Shown here piece after piece: positions 58,974-64,000 of a DNA stretch of 64,000 nt. The stretch lies in NCBI GenBank assembly GCA_023412495.1, contig JAEYNP010000014.1:74872-138871 (forward strand), written 5' to 3'. A model generated the notes under the pieces. It saw only the letters and a list, made by a program, of their open reading frames with translations. It made no database searches and was not told the origin of the DNA. Within the stretch, counting starts at the first letter, position 1. Every line of letters starts with the position of its first letter. Made by a program: the position numbers and the translations under genes. Source of the stretch: Pseudomonadota bacterium. GTDB lineage: Bacteria > Desulfobacterota > Desulfobulbia > Desulfobulbales > Desulfocapsaceae.

Positions 58974-59990
58974 TTACCGACGATAGGCAAAGGTATACCG
59001 GAAACCTTTCGGATCGAGCCAGTCCAGGGCCTTGCCGCCCACCTCCGCGTACGGATAGCCGAAGGTGTTGAGGGGGGCGCCCTCCTGGCGCGGATTGAGC
59101 AACAGGTCCCGGCCCATTGCCAGCTTCACCCGATAGGAATCCCAGGCACCCCAGAAATACTCGCGGTATTCCTTCGCCCTGGCGTCCTCCGGCGCAAGGT
59201 TTTCCGTCAGCATCGCCTTGAGGACATCTGCAGGATCGACGGGCACCCAACCGAAGCCTGGCAGAAAAAATTCAGCCCAGCAGTGCTGCCCGGCGGAGAT
59301 GTCGGCCACGGCCTCCTTGCCCATGCGGATCCCGAAGACCTCCCGGGCCGGCACCCCTGCCGCCCGGCAGAGGGCGACGAAGACCGAATGGATGTCGGTG
59401 CACTTGCCGCCGGGCGTCAGGAGCAGCAGACAGACATCGCCAGCGCCGCAGCCTCTGGTGGACGGGTCGCGGTGCATGTTGTCGCAGATCCAGTCGTAGA
59501 TCGCCCTGGCCTTGGCGAGGACGGTGGTCTTGCCGACGGTGATCTCATCGGCCAGGGCCTTCACCGGCCCGTCGACGGGCCCCAGGCGGGTGGGCGCCAG
59601 GTACCGCGCGTGATCGGCAGGGTTCCAGGCATCTTCCCGGGTAGGAAAATCCTTTTTCACCACTTCCCGGCGGACGGCATGAAAGCTGAGCGTCAGCCTG
59701 CGTTCGGAAGCTCCCTTGTCCCAGCGGGCATAGAGGATGGGGGTCGAGTAGGTCCGGTCGGTATAAACACCGGATTCGGCAAAATCACCCGACACGGAGA
59801 TGTCGGTGATCAGCTGGTCCTGATCGGAAACGGGGTAGGGAATCCACAGCCGCGCTTCCTGGTCGGCGGGATGGGCGGACAGGTCGAATTCCATGACGAT
59901 CGTCCCGGCGGTCTGCGACTGGGCCATGACGACCGGCGGCTGGATCAGGGCCATCAATGCCCCGATCAGGTAAGCAATCGTTCTCATCAT
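58974..59990 (-). CDS. Exported transglutaminase-like protease
   Basis: 338 aa with a signal peptide ending near AQSQ (about residue 24). The transglutaminase core has catalytic C197 in GGKCTDIHSVFVALCRAAGVPAR, H236 in GQHCWAEFF and D252 in VPVDPAD. Typical of periplasmic transglutaminase-like peptidases or amidases; substrate unknown. It is convergent with the LysR gene and 164 bases from dctM, so probably transcribed separately. Confidence 0.88.
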   Translation of the reverse strand: MMRTIAYLIGALMALIQPPVVMAQSQTAGTIVMEFDLSAHPADQEARLWIPYPVSDQDQLITDISVSGDFAESGVYTDRTYSTPILYARWDKGASERRLTLSFHAVRREVVKKDFPTREDAWNPADHARYLAPTRLGPVDGPVKALADEITVGKTTVLAKARAIYDWICDNMHRDPSTRGCGAGDVCLLLLTPGGKCTDIHSVFVALCRAAGVPAREVFGIRMGKEAVADISAGQHCWAEFFLPGFGWVPVDPADVLKAMLTENLAPEDARAKEYREYFWGAWDSYRVKLAMGRDLLLNPRQEGAPLNTFGYPYAEVGGKALDWLDPKGFRYTFAYRR

Positions 59991-60154
59991 AATCTCCTGG
60001 AAGGAAAGTCGTTGCTGCTACAATGTGGGAGAATGTACGACAAATTCCATATCGGGTACAATCCTTTGTTCCTATGGATCAGCCGCATGCGATCGGCAAA
60101 TGCAATGATGCAGGGCACCGGCGGCAAGCTTCATCGAACCTGCAGAGAATGACG

Positions 60155-61417
60155 TTATCCGAGGAACCGGATCAGGACGGTACTCAGCCAGGGCAGGTAG
60201 GTGATAATCAACAGGGTGACGAGCAACATGCCGAGGAAAGGAAGGGTGGCGTGGTAGAGCTCGGTTATCGGGCGCTCGAAGCGATAGGAGGCGAGAAACA
60301 GGTTCAGGCCGACAGGCGGTGTGCAGTAGCCGATCTGCAGGTTGGTCAGGAAAATGATCCCCAGATGGATGGGATCGACACCGTAGCCCGTGGCTATAGG
60401 CAGGATGAGGGGGACGATGAGAACCAGCGCAGAGAAGATGTCGAGCATCGCCCCGACGATGAGCAGGAAGATATTCAGCAGCAACAGAAAGGAGTACTTG
60501 TCGTGGATGTACTTCTGAATGAATTCAAAGAGCCTGGTCGGCACCTGCTGATCGATGAGGTAATTGGTTGATGCCATGGAGGCGGCGAGGATAACCAGAA
60601 TGCCGCCGAACAGCACCATCGACTTGCTCATCACCGCCGGCAGCTGTCTCAGCGGGATATCACGGTGTACGACCATCTCGACGATCAGGACATAGAAGGC
60701 GGTCACCGCCGCCGCCTCCCCGGGCACAAAGACGCCCCCGTAGATCCCGCCCAGCAGAATGACCGGCAGGGGTAGTTCCCAGGCGATGACCCGCAGGCCT
60801 CCCAGGATCTCCGCGACGGTGTAGGACGGTCTTCCCTGTCGTGCCGGACTCCTCGCCAGAGAAAAGGCGATGAGCAGGAGCAGCATGAGGATGCCGGGCA
60901 GGATCCCGGCGAGAAAAAGGTGGTCTATCCGCGTTTCGGCGATGACGCCGAAGAGGATGAGGGGCAGGCTGGGCGGAAAGAGCAGACCGAGACTGCCGCA
61001 GGTGGTAATGAGCCCTATTGAAAAACGTTCCGGGTAACCCTCCTTCAAGAGCGCCGGCAGGAGCAGTCCGCCGAGGGCGAAGATAGTGATTCCGGAAGCC
61101 CCGGTAAAGGCTGTGAAAACGGCACAGACCAGGAGGGTGATGACGGCGACCCCGCCCGGCAGCCAGCCGAGGAAGATCCGGGAGAAGTGGAGCATCCGCA
61201 TCGGGGCCTTGCCTTCCGAGAGCAGGATGCCGGTGAAGATGAAGAGCGGCAGGGACACCAGGAGCGGTGTGTCGGCCAGCCGGGACATCTCGATGATCAC
61301 CACCGAGACGTCGATATCGGCATGGTAAAAGGACAGCAGCGCCAGCGCCCCGATGACCAGAAAGAGCGGCGACCTGAGCAGGGCGAGGCAGAGGATGACG
61401 AGCTTCAGGATATTCAT
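60155..61417 (-). CDS. dctM: TRAP transporter large permease (DctM)
   Basis: 420 aa with about 12 hydrophobic helices. The DctM signature is seen in LLFPPSLPLILFGVIAE and PPVGLNLFLAS (a conserved NLF-like segment). I chose the ATG at 61417 with GAAGG upstream; it overlaps the dctQ stop in the ATGA manner. Longer extensions upstream lie over dctQ. It carries a carboxylate or related solute using the sodium or proton gradient. Confidence 0.92.
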   Translation of the reverse strand: MNILKLVILCLALLRSPLFLVIGALALLSFYHADIDVSVVIIEMSRLADTPLLVSLPLFIFTGILLSEGKAPMRMLHFSRIFLGWLPGGVAVITLLVCAVFTAFTGASGITIFALGGLLLPALLKEGYPERFSIGLITTCGSLGLLFPPSLPLILFGVIAETRIDHLFLAGILPGILMLLLLIAFSLARSPARQGRPSYTVAEILGGLRVIAWELPLPVILLGGIYGGVFVPGEAAAVTAFYVLIVEMVVHRDIPLRQLPAVMSKSMVLFGGILVILAASMASTNYLIDQQVPTRLFEFIQKYIHDKYSFLLLLNIFLLIVGAMLDIFSALVLIVPLILPIATGYGVDPIHLGIIFLTNLQIGYCTPPVGLNLFLASYRFERPITELYHATLPFLGMLLVTLLIITYLPWLSTVLIRFLG

Positions 61418-61929
61418 CTGCCTTCTATCTCTTTCCCGAGAATTTGTCTCGCCTGCCTGGCGAGGAGCAGGAGATATTTCACGGCCATGAGCCCGAAGAC
61501 CAGCGGGAAGATGCCGTTCCAGAACCACAGGGGCAGGGCCAGTGGGCCGACGCCCCCGCCCTCGATCTCCCCGCGGAGAAAGAGCCAGCCAGCCCAGGCC
61601 AGCCCCGCGGAAGCAAAGGTGCAGAAGAGGTGGATGACCAGAGCGAGCCATGGCTCGATGGCCGGCGGCAGGCGGCCGGCGGTCAGGTCGAGGGCGATAT
61701 GCTTGCCCCGGGAGGTGGCGGACAAGGCGCCGATCAGGCCGCACCACAGTACCAGATAGCGCAGCAGCGGATCTATCCACAACAGGCCTCCGGAGTAGAC
61801 GTAGCGCAGGAAGATCTGCAGACAGGCGAGGACGATCATCGCCGCCAGCATCAGGCAGAGCAGCTGTTCCTCGACCCGGTCAAGGAACTGGAGTATTCCT
61901 CCGGGAGGTTGCGTCTCAGGGCCGATCAA
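61414..61929 (-). CDS. dctQ: TRAP transporter small permease (DctQ)
   Basis: 171 aa with four hydrophobic helices and the DctQ-like N-terminal stretch VEEQLLCLMLAAMIVLACLQIFLRYVYSGG, then W-x-D-x-LLRYLVLWCGLIGA. Overlaps dctP by 4 bases upstream and dctM by 4 bases downstream. Confidence 0.9.
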   Translation of the reverse strand: MIGPETQPPGGILQFLDRVEEQLLCLMLAAMIVLACLQIFLRYVYSGGLLWIDPLLRYLVLWCGLIGALSATSRGKHIALDLTAGRLPPAIEPWLALVIHLFCTFASAGLAWAGWLFLRGEIEGGGVGPLALPLWFWNGIFPLVFGLMAVKYLLLLARQARQILGKEIEGR

Positions 61930-62954
61930 TTAGTTTTCCCCCCGGTGGATTTGCTGCGGAATTCCTGAAGCAGGTCTGTGGTCCGGTCATAGATGTCTCC
62001 GGACAAGGCTTCGGGAACGAGGGTCTTTACCGATTCATCCCTCTTTGCCTGCAGCAGTTGCACCGTCTGCCGGTCGATCTTGAGGAACTCCGTACCTCTT
62101 TCCGCCATGACCCTGCGTGAATCCTCGTTGCTTTCGCGGGTCTTCTTCAGAAGCACCGGGAAATGACGGGCCGCCGCAGCATCGATTGCCTGTTGATGGG
62201 CCTCGGGCAGGCCTATGAACTTTCTGCGATCGAGGGCGAAGACGCCGTAGGCATAGCCGTAGGGCGTATCGACGATATACCGGGCCTTGGTGAACCACTG
62301 CAGGACGATTGAGCCGTACAGGGAGTTGTAGACGGTTTCGATCAAACCGCTCTGCAGGGAGGAGAGAACATCGGGAATCGCCAGCTGGACCGGAGTGATG
62401 CCCAGGGCGGTCATGTAGGCTTCCGAGACGGGGTCGCCGGCCGGGCTCCAGTTCTTCGACTTCTGCAGGTCCTCCAGGGTCTGGATGGATTTGGTCGACA
62501 TGGCGTAGATGAAGCCTACCTCTGTCAGGGCGATGAGTTCCAGGTCTTTTTCCCGGAACCGTTCCTCGAAGGCGGTGAGCAGCCCTTCCTTTACATAATC
62601 GACTTCATCGTAGGATTCGAAGAGAAAAGGGATGGCCATGACCCGGAAATCCGGGACCGCGGCGGAAATGCCGGTCATAGTGAAGCCGCCGCCGTGCAGC
62701 TGTCCGACCCGCATCTTGCGGAGCATCGCCTGGTCGTCGCCCATCACCCCTCCCGGATAGACCCGGAATCCGACCTCGCCGCCGGTTTTCTCTTCCACTT
62801 CCCTGGCGAAATTTTCGAACTGTTCGATCCAGACGGAGCCCGCAGGAGCGAGACTGGCGATCTTGAAAAGATGCTTGGGGGCAGCCTGGAGCGCCGGAGG
62901 ATCGAGGATCGCCAGGAGCAGAAAGAGGCTGAACAGTTTGGTGAGTTGTCGCAT
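61926..62954 (-). CDS. dctP: TRAP substrate-binding protein (DctP)
   Basis: 342 aa with an N-terminal signal peptide (SLFLLLAILDPPALQA). DctP features: FKIASLAPAGSVWIEQFENFAREVEEKTGGEVGFRVYPGGVMGDDQAMLRKMRVGQLHGGGF near residues 30-95. It captures the solute in the periplasm for DctQM. The C-terminal half has IPDVLSSLQSGLIETVYN. Substrate not predictable. Confidence 0.92.
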   Translation of the reverse strand: MRQLTKLFSLFLLLAILDPPALQAAPKHLFKIASLAPAGSVWIEQFENFAREVEEKTGGEVGFRVYPGGVMGDDQAMLRKMRVGQLHGGGFTMTGISAAVPDFRVMAIPFLFESYDEVDYVKEGLLTAFEERFREKDLELIALTEVGFIYAMSTKSIQTLEDLQKSKNWSPAGDPVSEAYMTALGITPVQLAIPDVLSSLQSGLIETVYNSLYGSIVLQWFTKARYIVDTPYGYAYGVFALDRRKFIGLPEAHQQAIDAAAARHFPVLLKKTRESNEDSRRVMAERGTEFLKIDRQTVQLLQAKRDESVKTLVPEALSGDIYDRTTDLLQEFRSKSTGGKTN

Positions 62955-62992
62955 ACGTTCTCCCGTAAAAAATTCAGGTGGGCCGGTGAGAG

Positions 62993-63856
62993 CTATTCTG
63001 CGAAATAGTCTTCCGCCAGCAGCTTCTCGGCTCGATTTTTGGCTATGCGGTTGCTGAGACCGAATTCGGGCGCCTTTTCCAATGGGAATGCCAGAACCTC
63101 GTGCAGCAAACTGTCATGGAGTTCCCTGTTCATCGTCATTCTGGCCGTTTTTTCGGCATAGGTGAGCTGGGTTAAAAGAAACTTTCGTTCCGAGATGGCC
63201 AGTGCCCGCTCGAAATGATCGGCGCTCAGCCGCAGGTTGCCGCCGAACATCTCGGGCTTGGCGGCGTGATAGGCGCCGAAAAAGAGGTGGATGCTACCTC
63301 CCTGATAGGACTCGTCCAGTTCCAGGAGCCTCGCCATGATTTTCTCGATATAGACAATGTCGGCGGCGGCCTCCGGCGAACCCTGCTCCCGGAGAATCGA
63401 GGTCAGCCAGCCGGTGGCGCCCCAGAAGACAGAGGGGACATCGCCTTTGTCGAGTCCTGCGAGCTTCTTTTCGAAAAGGGCCATATCCGTACGGCGGCCG
63501 GAGGGCATCAGGGGGGACAGGAGCTTCTGCCCGTAAATCTCGGCCTTTTCGGCGATGGCGTCCATCCTGTCGGTCGTGCCGCCGCATTCTTCGAGGGCGG
63601 TGACGTAGGCGCTGTAGGATTGGGTGGCGATCATGAGCAGGTCGCGGTTGTCGGGGGAGGAGACGAGCATGCTGTCGAGCATCAGCAGATAGGAGGGAGC
63701 ACCTTCACAGACAAGCTCTATATCGGTCTGCTGCTGGAGATTGCCCATTGCCGGTTTGATGACCGTGCCGGTGATCAGACGGGAACAGGAGGCAAGGCCG
63801 CAACAGAGCAGGAGAAGCACAGGCAGAAGACCAAAGGAAGATTGTCGCGCTGGCAT
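62993..63856 (-). CDS. tatT: TRAP-associated TatT lipoprotein
   Basis: 287 aa lipoprotein (lipobox GLASC at about 20-24). Helical TPR-like fold with SPDNRDLLMIATQSYSAYVTALEE and LHLFFGAYHAAKPEMFGGN-type segment (IHLFFGAYHAAKPEMFGGN near 198). Matches the TatT component found with DctPQM (TPAT systems), thought to assist ligand loading. It is the first gene of the tatT-dctP-dctQ-dctM operon; the gap to dctP is 38 bases. Upstream 63857-64000 has no gene that I can support. Confidence 0.88.
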   Translation of the reverse strand: MPARQSSFGLLPVLLLLCCGLASCSRLITGTVIKPAMGNLQQQTDIELVCEGAPSYLLMLDSMLVSSPDNRDLLMIATQSYSAYVTALEECGGTTDRMDAIAEKAEIYGQKLLSPLMPSGRRTDMALFEKKLAGLDKGDVPSVFWGATGWLTSILREQGSPEAAADIVYIEKIMARLLELDESYQGGSIHLFFGAYHAAKPEMFGGNLRLSADHFERALAISERKFLLTQLTYAEKTARMTMNRELHDSLLHEVLAFPLEKAPEFGLSNRIAKNRAEKLLAEDYFAE

Positions 63857-64000
63857 GCTGCATTCCCCGACAGGGCTAAATTAAAAGAGAAAGTGCAAAA
63901 GGACCGGGATCTTGCACGATTGTAATTATCAGGCAGCAGTTTGGCAATCAGAACTTTTGGGGAGGAGGGAGAGGCCGACTGCCGCCCGATTGTGTCGGAC

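Overview
The window looks like a chromosomal piece of a GC-rich, mostly anaerobic bacterium, most likely a Desulfobacterota (delta-proteobacterial) lineage. The evidence is a one-subunit pyruvate:ferredoxin oxidoreductase, a TRAP transporter with a TatT lipoprotein, a tRNA 2-selenouridine synthase, a C_GCAxxG_C_C redox protein, a Bat/MoxR operon, and an outer-membrane lipid system (LetA/LetB). The taxonomic guess is inference from gene content only. No rRNA, tRNA, CRISPR array, intact insertion sequence or prophage was seen.

Layout. 1-5.7 kb: a TrpB2-type tryptophan synthase beta gene cut by the window edge, letA-letB, and divergent prmA. 5.7-8.6 kb: a PilZ protein, rsmE-mnmH, and a fragment of a type III restriction-like subunit. 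8.7-16.9 kb: a seven-gene Bat operon (moxR, DUF58, DUF4381, batA, fused batB/batC, batD, batE). 17.3-20.8 kb: small metabolic genes, an ArgA-like acetyltransferase and sodC. 20.9-23.8 kb: a substrate-binding lipoprotein followed by a histidine kinase, with no transporter. 24.1-32.3 kb: purF with a short leader ORF, ldh, a DUF72 gene, a large PFOR and a DHODH-like gene. 33.3-43.9 kb: a nine-gene, tightly packed, one-strand cluster of two epimerase genes (one fused to a glycoside-hydrolase-like domain), an alcohol dehydrogenase, a Gfo/Idh/MocA oxidoreductase, four glycosyltransferases and a methyltransferase, with no visible exporter or polymerase. 44.2-52.7 kb: ftsH, a NarL-type response regulator, and a sigma-54 activator divergent from a giant four-domain MFS/acyltransferase/carrier/AMP-ligase gene with a good -24/-12 promoter. 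52.7-57.3 kb: a Trp-rich leader peptide and terminator before a fused trpE-trpG gene, then a UbiB-like kinase and hpt. 57.3-58.9 kb: a C_GCAxxG_C_C gene divergent from a LysR-type gene. 59-63.9 kb: a transglutaminase and tatT-dctP-dctQ-dctM.

The most striking signal is the LysR-type gene at 58071-58946. Its only interruption is an in-frame TGA at codon 198, at the place where many LysR proteins have a Cys and near the OxyR peroxidatic Cys199. The frame continues for 93 typical LysR residues, and a stable hairpin with a GGUC loop starts just after the TGA. This fits a selenocysteine-containing LysR regulator better than a random nonsense mutation, though the mutation is not excluded. The tRNA selenouridine synthase in the same window is consistent with selenium use.

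Other points of note: a dispersed repeat family (copies near 17.1, 33.2, 44.0, 47.1 and 57.9 kb); 7-bp tandem repeats directly inside the start of the DUF4381 gene that could switch its reading frame; and the uncharacterised sugar cluster with its hydrolase-epimerase fusion.
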